Source: Candidatus Halarchaeoplasma halalkaliphilum (GTDB lineage Archaea; Thermoplasmatota; Thermoplasmata; Halarchaeoplasmatales; Halarchaeoplasmataceae). Taken from it: 13,737 nt of DNA. Under the pieces are notes generated by a model. That model was not told the DNA's origin. It was given only the letters and a program-made list of their open reading frames with translations, and ran no database searches. Positions within the stretch are counted from its first letter, which is position 1; every line of letters begins with the position of its first letter. A program made the translations under genes and the position numbers. The stretch spans positions 1 through 13,737 of the forward strand of contig SLLU01000047.1 of the NCBI GenBank assembly GCA_007133925.1, read 5' to 3'. Positions 1 to 5,367 of the stretch are shown here, in pieces.

Positions 1-71
1 AGTAACCCAAGTTCTATCTCGGGAACGTTTTCAAGCCCTCTCAAAGCACCAATTCCAACATCTGCTGACAT
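1..71 (-). CDS. 5' end of an unrecognised protein-coding gene (runs off the window)
   Basis: An ATG at 71 opens a minus-strand frame that stays open for all 23 codons available and leaves the window. The peptide begins MSADVGIGALRGLENVPEIE. I do not recognise the family from this short piece. The case for a real gene is that an AT-rich box A (TATATAC read on the minus strand, 100-106) lies about 32 bp upstream of the ATG, as expected for an archaeal transcript with little or no leader. The gene is divergent from the GAF-domain gene at 172, with a 100-bp shared intergenic region. Function cannot be assigned. Confidence 0.5.
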   Translation of the reverse strand, partial: MSADVGIGALRGLENVPEIELGL

Positions 72-99
72 TTATCTTACCACCGCAGGTTCAACAACG

Positions 100-106
100 T
101 ATATAC
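100..106 (-). promoter_or_regulatory. Box A (TATA) for the partial gene at 1-71
   Basis: The minus strand reads TATATAC at 106-100, centred about 32 bp upstream of the ATG at 71. This predicts a transcript with a leader of a few bases. No purine-rich ribosome binding site precedes the ATG, in keeping with that. The same bases could also serve the plus strand, but the closer AT-rich element at 144-150 fits the GAF gene better. Confidence 0.4.
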
Positions 107-140
107 CGCACATGGTAAAATAATTTGTCCTGTTCCGAAA

Positions 141-153
141 CCGTTAATAACGG
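141..153 (+). promoter_or_regulatory. Box A within a 13-bp inverted repeat before the GAF/Ogg2 operon
   Basis: The sequence CCGTTAATAACGG has 5-bp arms (CCGTT / AACGG) around a 3-bp centre. The inner TTAATAA (144-150) lies 22-28 bp upstream of the ATG at 172, the right spacing for box A of a leaderless archaeal transcript. An inverted repeat that encloses the box A is a natural place for a repressor that blocks TBP binding. The symmetry and spacing are seen directly; the operator role is inference. Confidence 0.4.
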
Positions 154-171
154 ATATTCCCTACCCAAAAG

Positions 172-612
172 ATGATGAGTAAAGACCTGGAGATAATAGA
201 GGAGATCAAGGGGACCGATAACTTGGAAGACGTTTGCCGGATATTGCACCAACGAAAGGATACCTACGACTGGGTCGGTATATACCTCGTAGGGGAGAAC
301 CATCGTCTGGAGCTGGGGCCTTTCGTGGGGGAGGATACTGAACACAAGGAGATCCCCTTCGGTAGCGGTGTTTGCGGAAGGGTGGCGGTGGACAACGAAA
401 CCATAATCGTGGATGACGTTTCCAGGGAACAGGAATATCTCTCGTGCAGTCCAAAAGTGAAATCTGAGATCGTGGTACCCATAATAAAGGACGGTATCAT
501 GTTGGGTGAGATCGACGTGGATTCCCACACCCTTAATGCCTTTGACAATGAGGACGAAGCCCTTCTTAAAGAAGTGGCAGACCTTATCGTAAAAAGTGAT
601 ATGATTGGATGA
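172..612 (+). CDS. msrC: GAF-domain protein, free methionine-(R)-sulfoxide reductase-like
   Basis: This 146-aa single GAF domain resembles fRMsr (E. coli YebR/MsrC), which reduces free methionine-(R)-sulfoxide with thioredoxin-type reductants in the cytoplasm. Signature stretches are YDWVGIYLV (32-40), IPFGSGVCG (61-69) and YLSCSPKVKSEIVVPI (89-104). Cys68 and Cys92 are 24 residues apart, the same separation as the E. coli pair Cys94 and Cys118, of which Cys118 is catalytic. The third family cysteine (E. coli Cys84) would fall at residue 58, which is His here, so a two-cysteine cycle is implied. ATGs at 172 and 175 are both possible; a box A at 144-150 suits a leaderless start. The 3' end overlaps the downstream DNA glycosylase gene by 8 bp, which supports an oxidative-damage role. 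A non-enzymatic GAF sensor remains possible. Confidence 0.75.
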   Translation: MMSKDLEIIEEIKGTDNLEDVCRILHQRKDTYDWVGIYLVGENHRLELGPFVGEDTEHKEIPFGSGVCGRVAVDNETIIVDDVSREQEYLSCSPKVKSEIVVPIIKDGIMLGEIDVDSHTLNAFDNEDEALLKEVADLIVKSDMIG

Positions 613-1249
613 AGATATCAAGGACCTTTACCGGTCGTATGAAGAGATCAAGGATCAGATATGTGCTCGCCTGGATGATTTTCGATGCATCCGAAATGGT
701 GACTGTGATTCTCTTCTCTTCGATGAGATGGCGTTTTGCATATTCACACCCCAGTCCAAGGCCAAGTCCTGCTGGGCAGCGGTGGAAGAGCTCAAGGAAA
801 GGGAACTGTTCGAAAAGGGGAAAGCGGATGAGATCTCCGATGCCATAAAAAAAGTGCGGTTCCGGAACCGGAAAGCCTCATACTTCTCTGAGGCCCGAAA
901 GGAGTTCGGTGTTGACGGAAGATCACTGCGTGAACTCCTCTCCGGGATGGAAGACTCCTTGGAGGCCCGGGAGTGGTTGGTACGCAATGTGAAGGGCCTG
1001 GGATACAAGGAAGCCAGCCACTTTCTAAGGAACATCGGTATGGGCGATGACATCGCCATACTGGACCGGCACATACTTCGGAATCTGGTCCGGTACGGGG
1101 TGATAGATGAGTTCCCTTCCAATATCACAGCCTCTAAATACATGGAGATAGAGGACCTTATGAGGGAATTTTCACGGGATATCGGGATCCCCCTCAGTCA
1201 CCTGGACCTTTTGCTGTGGTATCGTGAAACTGGGGAGATATTCAAGTAG
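605..1249 (+). CDS. ogg: 8-oxoguanine DNA glycosylase/AP lyase, Ogg2 family
   Basis: This 214-aa protein is a bifunctional base-excision repair enzyme that removes 8-oxoguanine and cleaves the abasic strand. It carries the archaeal Ogg2 features: FCIFTPQSKA (44-53), the helix-hairpin-helix VKGLGYKEASHFLRNIG (129-145) with the Schiff-base Lys135, and AILDRHILRNL (151-161) with catalytic Asp154. The last residue is Lys214. In the Methanocaldococcus jannaschii enzyme the C-terminal lysine contacts 8-oxoguanine, so this end looks intact. Length matches the family (about 207 aa). The start must be the TTG at 605, because the reading frame has no nearby ATG or GTG and a later start would remove the N-terminal helix. 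It overlaps the GAF gene by 8 bp (translational coupling likely), and its 3' end overlaps the convergent nitroreductase gene by 8 bp. Confidence 0.93.
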   Translation: MDEDIKDLYRSYEEIKDQICARLDDFRCIRNGDCDSLLFDEMAFCIFTPQSKAKSCWAAVEELKERELFEKGKADEISDAIKKVRFRNRKASYFSEARKEFGVDGRSLRELLSGMEDSLEAREWLVRNVKGLGYKEASHFLRNIGMGDDIAILDRHILRNLVRYGVIDEFPSNITASKYMEIEDLMREFSRDIGIPLSHLDLLLWYRETGEIFK

Positions 1250-2075
1250 AATACAGCACCGTGGTATCTCCTTTCGGTGGCATTTCAGGTATCTCCTCCG
1301 GATATCCCAGGGGTGTCACCGTGGCCACGTAATGCTTTCTGTCTATTCCCAACAGGTCCTTTACCCGGTCCCGGTCCATATCCGCTATCCAACAGGTTCC
1401 GAGCCCGTGTAACCATGCGGATAGCATGAAATGGTAGGAGGCTATACATCCGTCTTCTGTAGCCCTCCTTGTTTTTTCCGTATCCACACAGATCGCCACG
1501 GCGATTTTTCCCTGACCTATGGGGGCACTGGGAGCCCCTCTTTCGGAAGCCAGCGCTTCCAGCACCCCCCTGTCGTCGGTTACTTTGAAGTAAAAGGATC
1601 GACTGTTCATGGACGTGGGCGAGTACCTACACATACTGAATACACTATCCAGAATCTTCGGAGGTATGTCTCTGTTTGAGTACTTCCTCACACTCCTTCT
1701 CCCGGCAAGTAATCCCTCTCCGTCCTTAAAGGGTGGTAGATCGTGAAGGAATGTCTGGAATTCCAGGGTACGCCCTTCCGGGTCCACCGCAAAGAAATTG
1801 TAGATATGGTACCTTTCGTTTACCGCAGGGGGCTTGTCGGCGGTGTCCTTGAAGCGTTCATACATGGCATCCACGCTTTTTTTATCATCATAAAACAGGG
1901 TGAGGGTGACATCCAGGTCCGAGATGGGTGCCTGGCAGAAACCCAGGAGCATGTTACCGTGTTTGAGTATGGTGCAACCGCATTGAACCACCCATTCCTC
2001 CATATCCAGCTCTTCCATGTAAAAGGATACTATCCCCTCGAGGTCTTCCGTCTTCAAGAATGTGATACCTGACAT
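1242..2075 (-). CDS. VOC (glyoxalase-like) / nitroreductase fusion protein
   Basis: This 277-aa protein has two domains. Residues 1-112 resemble a vicinal-oxygen-chelate (glyoxalase/bleomycin-resistance) fold, with the closing DPEGRTLEFQTF motif (98-109), in which Glu105 sits where VOC metal ligands usually lie. Residues 117-277 are an FMN-dependent nitroreductase-family domain: RRSVRKYSNRDIP (126-138) for FMN phosphate and ring contacts, RYSPTSMNSRSFYF (150-163), GLGTCWI (224-230) and TPLGYP (254-259). Such oxidoreductases use NAD(P)H to reduce nitro, quinone or flavin substrates; the substrate is not predictable here. The VOC half could bind substrate or metal. The ATG at 2075 follows an AT-rich element at 2099-2104, consistent with a leaderless transcript. 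The gene runs tail-to-tail into the oxidative-repair operon, overlapping it by 8 bp. Confidence 0.85.
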   Translation of the reverse strand: MSGITFLKTEDLEGIVSFYMEELDMEEWVVQCGCTILKHGNMLLGFCQAPISDLDVTLTLFYDDKKSVDAMYERFKDTADKPPAVNERYHIYNFFAVDPEGRTLEFQTFLHDLPPFKDGEGLLAGRRSVRKYSNRDIPPKILDSVFSMCRYSPTSMNSRSFYFKVTDDRGVLEALASERGAPSAPIGQGKIAVAICVDTEKTRRATEDGCIASYHFMLSAWLHGLGTCWIADMDRDRVKDLLGIDRKHYVATVTPLGYPEEIPEMPPKGDTTVLYST

Positions 2076-2098
2076 GTTGAACCGTATGGGGACAGGTC

Positions 2099-2104
2099 GA
2101 TAAA
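2099..2104 (-). promoter_or_regulatory. Possible box A for the VOC/nitroreductase gene
   Basis: The minus strand reads CTTTATCG here, with TTTATC centred about 26 bp upstream of the ATG at 2075. That spacing would place transcription start at the initiation codon. The element is weak and the call is tentative. Confidence 0.3.
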
Positions 2105-2138
2105 GAGATTATGCAATAAACCGACCAATCCGACAAGG

Positions 2139-2146
2139 TTATATAC
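2139..2146 (+). promoter_or_regulatory. Box A for the zinc-finger / EF-1 beta operon
   Basis: TTATATAC is a near-consensus archaeal TATA box, preceded by a purine-rich stretch (AAGG, like a BRE). Start of transcription about 25 bp downstream falls near 2167, leaving a short leader that contains TGTGAT (2165-2170) before the ATG at 2175. This supports 2175 rather than the upstream in-frame TTG at 2157 as the start. Confidence 0.6.
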
Positions 2147-2174
2147 GGTTTCCTAATTGGAATCTGTGATAACG

Positions 2175-2342
2175 ATGAAAAAAGATTACAATTGTAGTTC
2201 CTGCGGCTTGACGCTCGTGGGTCTGAAAAACACCATCTTTCCCTGTCCCGAATGCGGAAAGACCGAGATAGGAAGATGCAAGGAATGCCGTGATCAAGGA
2301 GAGCAGTACGAATGTACCGACTGCGGTTTCAGGGGGCCTTGA
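2175..2342 (+). CDS. Small two-zinc-finger protein (HVO_2753-like)
   Basis: This 55-aa protein has four CxxC knuckles: Cys7/10, Cys24/27, Cys35/38 and Cys47/50, enough for two zinc sites, and ends in the family-typical ECTDCGFRGP. It matches the archaeal family of tiny zinc-finger proteins encoded just before EF-1 beta. The Haloferax member HVO_2753 has been reported to bind two zinc ions and to affect swarming and biofilm formation; nucleic-acid binding is suspected for the group. The stop (2340-2342) is 1 bp from the EF-1 beta ATG, so the two are co-transcribed and probably translationally coupled. The start at 2175 is chosen from the promoter position and family length; an in-frame TTG at 2157 would add six residues. 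Confidence 0.85.
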   Translation: MKKDYNCSSCGLTLVGLKNTIFPCPECGKTEIGRCKECRDQGEQYECTDCGFRGP

Positions 2343-2343
2343 A

Positions 2344-2610
2344 ATGGGAGACGTGATGCTGGTTTACAGGGTCCTTCCCGAGGACCCCGAGGCAGACCTG
2401 GAGTCTCTTGAACAGGACATCAAGGATATAGTGGCCAAATACGGGACCTACAGGGGAAGCACCATCGAAAAGATCGCATTCGGTCTGAAGGCCCTGAAGC
2501 CCACCGTTGTCATACCCGACGCGGGAGGCGTGGTCAACGAGCTGGAAGAAGAGCTAAAGACCATCAAGGGTGTCCAGAGCGCGGAAGCTGTTGATATCAC
2601 CCTTATCTGA
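2344..2610 (+). CDS. ef1b: Translation elongation factor 1 beta (aEF-1B)
   Basis: This 88-aa protein is the archaeal guanine-nucleotide exchange factor that reloads EF-1 alpha with GTP during elongation. Typical features are the MLVYRVLPEDPEADLESLEQ opening, the EKIAFGLKALKPTVVIPD centre (42-59) and the closing GVQSAEAVDITLI (76-88) beta strand. The length is normal for archaea, which keep only the C-terminal exchange domain of the eukaryotic protein. ATG at 2344 lies 1 bp after the stop of the zinc-finger gene. An upstream in-frame ATG at 2290 lies inside that gene and is rejected because family members begin close to the VMLVYR strand. The gene converges on ahcY with 9 bp between stops. Confidence 0.93.
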   Translation: MGDVMLVYRVLPEDPEADLESLEQDIKDIVAKYGTYRGSTIEKIAFGLKALKPTVVIPDAGGVVNELEEELKTIKGVQSAEAVDITLI

Positions 2611-2619
2611 ACGGTAAAT

Positions 2620-3855
2620 TCAGGTCCCCTCTCGCCAATCGGTGATGTACCTTACCTGTTCATCAGTCAACTTATCTATGGATATACCATCAACTTCCAG
2701 TTTCGCCTCTGCCACATACTCGTCCAGCTCCTTGGGTATCGAGTGAACACCGGGAGACATATCACGATTTCTGACCACATACTCCGCAGCGAGCATCTGC
2801 AGGGCGAAGCTCATGTCCATTATCTCTACTGGGTGACCCTGGCCCACGGCCAGGTTTACCAGCCTGCCCTGGGAAAGCAGATGGAGGGTACGACCGTCCC
2901 CCATACGATATGCGGTCGTATCATCCCTGACTTCATCGATGGATACCGACAGTTCCTCCAGGGCTTCCAGGGATATCTCATTGTTAAAGTGTCCTGAATT
3001 GGCCAGAACGCAGCCATCTTTCGCCTCCAGGACCGCCTCTCTGGACACGATGTCCTTGCAACCTGTTGCGGTGACCACGAAATCCGCCTTTTTTATTCCC
3101 TGGACCATGGGCAGTACCTCGAAGCCGTCCATGGTTGCCTCCACCGCTTTGATGGGATCCACCTCCGACACCATTACCCGGGCACCCATGCCCCTTGACC
3201 TCATGGCGATACCCCTTCCGCACCATCCGTATCCCGCCACAAGGAAATTTTTCCCGCTGAGCTGAAGATTGGTGGCTGCCATTATACCGTCCATGGTTGA
3301 CTGACCGGTGCCGTAACGGTTGTCGAAAAGGTGTTTCATGTATGCGTCGTTGACGGACATCACCGGGAATCTTAGTTCGCCTTCCTGTTCCATTGCCCTC
3401 AATCTCACCACTCCTGTGGTGGTCTCCTCTGCCCCACCCATGATACCATCCAGCAGTTCTCTGCGTTCCGTATGTACCAGGGATATGAGATCTCCACCGT
3501 CATCTATCACAACGTTCGGCGGTCGTTCCAGGATACGGTTCAGATTCTCGTAGTATTCCTCTCCGCTCTCACCCCTCCGGGCATAGACCTTCATCCCGTA
3601 TTCCTCCCTCAGGGCCTGGGCGACGCTGTCGTCGGTGGATAGGGGATTACAGCCGGCCATGGTGACCTCTGCCCCGGCCTCTCTAAGGGAAAGTCCAAGT
3701 ATGCCCGTTTTTGCTTCCACGTGAAGGGCCATGGATATGTTCAACCCCTCCAGGGCCCCTCTGTCCTTCACATCATTCTTTATCTTCTCGATAACCTTCA
3801 TGTGACTTCGGGCCCATTCCAGCCTTTTTACTCCCTTGCTAACCAGTTCGTTCAT
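2620..3855 (-). CDS. ahcY: S-adenosylhomocysteine hydrolase, archaeal/thermophile type
   Basis: This 411-aa NAD-dependent enzyme splits S-adenosylhomocysteine into homocysteine and adenosine, removing the inhibitory product of SAM methyltransferases. Visible motifs are HVEAKTGILGLSLREAGAEV (45-64), AGCNPLSTDD (67-76), VNDAYMKHLFDNRYGTGQST (168-187) containing Lys174, Asp178 and Asn179, the NAD-binding VAGYGWCGRGIAMRSRGMGA (206-225), TGCKDI and SQGRLVNLAVGQGHP. It belongs to the short form lacking the C-terminal Lys-Tyr extension of eukaryotic enzymes. For the M. jannaschii homologue S-inosylhomocysteine has been reported as the preferred substrate, so the true substrate here may be the deaminated form. 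Two methyltransferases in this window (Pcm and METTL5-like) generate its substrate. The gene lies 50 bp downstream of phosphopantothenate synthetase on the same strand. Confidence 0.95.
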   Translation of the reverse strand: MNELVSKGVKRLEWARSHMKVIEKIKNDVKDRGALEGLNISMALHVEAKTGILGLSLREAGAEVTMAGCNPLSTDDSVAQALREEYGMKVYARRGESGEEYYENLNRILERPPNVVIDDGGDLISLVHTERRELLDGIMGGAEETTTGVVRLRAMEQEGELRFPVMSVNDAYMKHLFDNRYGTGQSTMDGIMAATNLQLSGKNFLVAGYGWCGRGIAMRSRGMGARVMVSEVDPIKAVEATMDGFEVLPMVQGIKKADFVVTATGCKDIVSREAVLEAKDGCVLANSGHFNNEISLEALEELSVSIDEVRDDTTAYRMGDGRTLHLLSQGRLVNLAVGQGHPVEIMDMSFALQMLAAEYVVRNRDMSPGVHSIPKELDEYVAEAKLEVDGISIDKLTDEQVRYITDWREGT

Positions 3856-3884
3856 TTGTATCCATACCCACAGGAACCGGTTGG

Positions 3885-3891
3885 ATTTATC
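3885..3891 (-). promoter_or_regulatory. Weak box A candidate for ahcY
   Basis: The minus strand reads GATAAAT here, centred about 33 bp upstream of the ahcY ATG. The 50-bp gap after the phosphopantothenate synthetase stop leaves room for a separate promoter, but the element departs from the stronger boxes elsewhere in the window. Read-through from the upstream gene is equally possible. Confidence 0.3.
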
Positions 3892-3905
3892 TGTTATGCA
3901 CGCGA

Positions 3906-4622
3906 CTATTCATAGAGGGATGACAGTGTTTTACACATGAGTTTCATCATGCCCGAAAGGTTTTCCCGATTATCAAGATCTATTTCCAGGGGTTCCAAGG
4001 TCAGCATGTTGGGAAAGGCTCTGGTGATGTTATCTACGATGGTTATATCCGCACACATGGACGTCCTTGAAAGGGGGTTCAGGTCCACAGTGATTACCTG
4101 TTTTCCCATAGCGGAAAGTGCCTGGGCCCGATCTCCATCCTCCAGGGGTACCAGTATCACATCCGCGCTGAAGATACCTTCTTCCGTACATAGGCCCCTG
4201 CTGTGGTCCAGACCGGGTATCTTGGCATCCGGCTCCGTACCCAGTACTTCAACCGCCCCATGTTCCTCGAGCTTCACCCTGATGGCCTTCATACGCTGCT
4301 CAGTTCTGTGGAAAAGGTTCACTTCCAGCTTTGCACCCACCCTTTCGGAGAGGAGCACGGTCTCCCTGGGTACCAGGGCGGCAACGTTACCGTTTACAGA
4401 GATGACGGGATTTTTGGCGGATAGAAGGGCACCCAGGGCAGCCCTCTCTGCCAGTTCCGCTTCTTCCGCGGTCCTCTCACCTATTAGGTAGTCAAAGGCC
4501 TCTCCCCTTCCGTGGGCGATCAGCCCTGCCTTGGATGTGACCCCCTCTTCAACCCCTCGGACCAGCAGTTCTCTTATCCTCAGGGATTCGTATCTCGGAT
4601 GGTTCTTGGGTATTTCTGTCAT
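3906..4622 (-). CDS. 4-phosphopantoate--beta-alanine ligase (phosphopantothenate synthetase)
   Basis: This 238-aa enzyme joins 4-phosphopantoate and beta-alanine using ATP to give 4-phosphopantothenate, the archaeal route to coenzyme A that replaces bacterial PanC plus pantothenate kinase. Family signatures seen are IPKNHPRYESLRIRELLVRG (4-23), GVTSKAGLIAHGRGEAFDYL (27-46), ISVNGNVAALVP (74-85), LFHRTEQR (103-110) and VDLNPLSRTS (179-188), followed by DITIVDNITRAFPN (192-205). Length is typical. The partner enzyme, pantoate kinase, is not in the window. The promoter candidate is at 4655-4663; no clear ribosome binding site is seen before the ATG at 4622. The gene is divergent from pcm, 92 bp away. 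Confidence 0.93.
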   Translation of the reverse strand: MTEIPKNHPRYESLRIRELLVRGVEEGVTSKAGLIAHGRGEAFDYLIGERTAEEAELAERAALGALLSAKNPVISVNGNVAALVPRETVLLSERVGAKLEVNLFHRTEQRMKAIRVKLEEHGAVEVLGTEPDAKIPGLDHSRGLCTEEGIFSADVILVPLEDGDRAQALSAMGKQVITVDLNPLSRTSMCADITIVDNITRAFPNMLTLEPLEIDLDNRENLSGMMKLMCKTLSSLYE

Positions 4623-4654
4623 GGCATTGCCCCTTATGGCCCATGTTAATGCAG

Positions 4655-4663
4655 GTATTTAAC
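4655..4663 (-). promoter_or_regulatory. Box A for the phosphopantothenate synthetase gene
   Basis: The minus strand reads GTTAAATAC, centred about 37 bp upstream of the ATG at 4622, giving a leader of roughly 11 bases. It sits back-to-back with the pcm box A at 4683-4690, so the two divergent promoters share about 35 bp. Confidence 0.5.
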
Positions 4664-4682
4664 AGTCATGGGGGGAAAAAGG

Positions 4683-4690
4683 ATTTATGA
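4683..4690 (+). promoter_or_regulatory. Box A for pcm
   Basis: ATTTATGA is preceded by AAAAAGG (a BRE-like purine run). It lies 25-32 bp upstream of the ATG at 4715, predicting a leaderless or nearly leaderless mRNA. This favours 4715 over the upstream GTG at 4709. Confidence 0.5.
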
Positions 4691-4714
4691 CTTACATGTA
4701 TTTCCTATGTGTGC

Positions 4715-5365
4715 ATGATAGATGACCGGCTGATGGAAAGGAAGAGAATGGTGAAGCATCTCCAGCGGATCGGCTACTTGAGGACCGATGAAGTTGCCAG
4801 GGCCATGGAAGAGGTCCCGAGGCACCTTTTTTTACCTGATTCCCTCTCCCACAGGGCCTACGAGGACTGTCCGTTACCCATAGGTAGCGGACAGACCATC
4901 TCAGCCCCACACATGGTTGCTCTCATGGTGGAGGAACTGGATCTGAAGGAAGGTCAGACGGTCCTGGAGATAGGCGGCGGTCGTGGGTATCACGCTGCGG
5001 TCATATCCCGGGTGATAGGTGAAAAAGGAAGGGTGATCTCCATGGAGATCCTACCGGAGCTTGCAGAAAATGGGCGAATGGTTCTTCAGGAGCTCGGTTA
5101 CCGCAACGTGGAGGTAGTGGTGGGAGATGGTTCGCTGGGGCATGAGGCATGTGCGCCCTACCATAGGATATCCGTGGCATGTGGTGCCCCCTCCGTTCCA
5201 AAGAAATTGCTCAGACAGCTACCTAACGGTGGTAAGATGCTCATACCCGTGGGAGGCCCCTATCATCAGGAATTGTACCGGATCACCAGAACCGGAAATA
5301 AAATAAGAAAAGAGGGTTTGGGCGGGGTGCTCTTCGTACCCCTGGTGGGTGAACACGGCTTCTGA
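4715..5365 (+). CDS. pcm: Protein-L-isoaspartate O-methyltransferase
   Basis: This 216-aa SAM-dependent enzyme methylates L-isoaspartyl residues in aged proteins, starting their conversion back to aspartate. Typical features are RHLFLPDSLSHRAYED (36-51), PLPIGSGQTISAPHMVALM (53-71), SAM motif I VLEIGGGRGYHAAV (83-96), VVGDGSLG (135-142) and the closing FVPLVGEHGF. Motif I here has GGGRG where most family members have GTGSG, a mild substitution that keeps the glycines. Start choice: GTG at 4709, ATG 4715 or ATG 4733 are in frame; the box A at 4683-4690 best fits 4715. The stop lies 2 bp from the stop of the convergent GvpD-like gene. The SAH it makes would be removed by the nearby AhcY. Confidence 0.94.
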   Translation: MIDDRLMERKRMVKHLQRIGYLRTDEVARAMEEVPRHLFLPDSLSHRAYEDCPLPIGSGQTISAPHMVALMVEELDLKEGQTVLEIGGGRGYHAAVISRVIGEKGRVISMEILPELAENGRMVLQELGYRNVEVVVGDGSLGHEACAPYHRISVACGAPSVPKKLLRQLPNGGKMLIPVGGPYHQELYRITRTGNKIRKEGLGGVLFVPLVGEHGF

Positions 5366-5367
5366 GA

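Noticed and set aside
171..178. C/D-box guide RNA start (ATGATGA)
   Set aside because: No matching D box (CTGA) or internal C'/D' pair at a suitable distance, and the bases are explained by the start of the GAF gene.
91..621. Minus-strand open frame of 176 codons across the GAF gene
   Set aside because: Antisense shadow of a recognised gene. The peptide has no family resemblance and the frame has no promoter or ribosome binding site of its own.
655..1143. Minus-strand open frame opposite the Ogg2 gene
   Set aside because: Antisense shadow of a gene with intact catalytic motifs; Ser/Arg-rich with no family features.
2290..2343. Upstream ATG extending EF-1 beta by 18 residues
   Set aside because: It lies inside the zinc-finger gene in another frame, and the extension is absent from the family pattern, which begins near the VMLVYR strand.
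3937..4491. Plus-strand open frame of 184 codons opposite phosphopantothenate synthetase
   Set aside because: Serine- and arginine-rich composition typical of antisense frames; the opposite strand encodes a well-recognised enzyme over its whole length.
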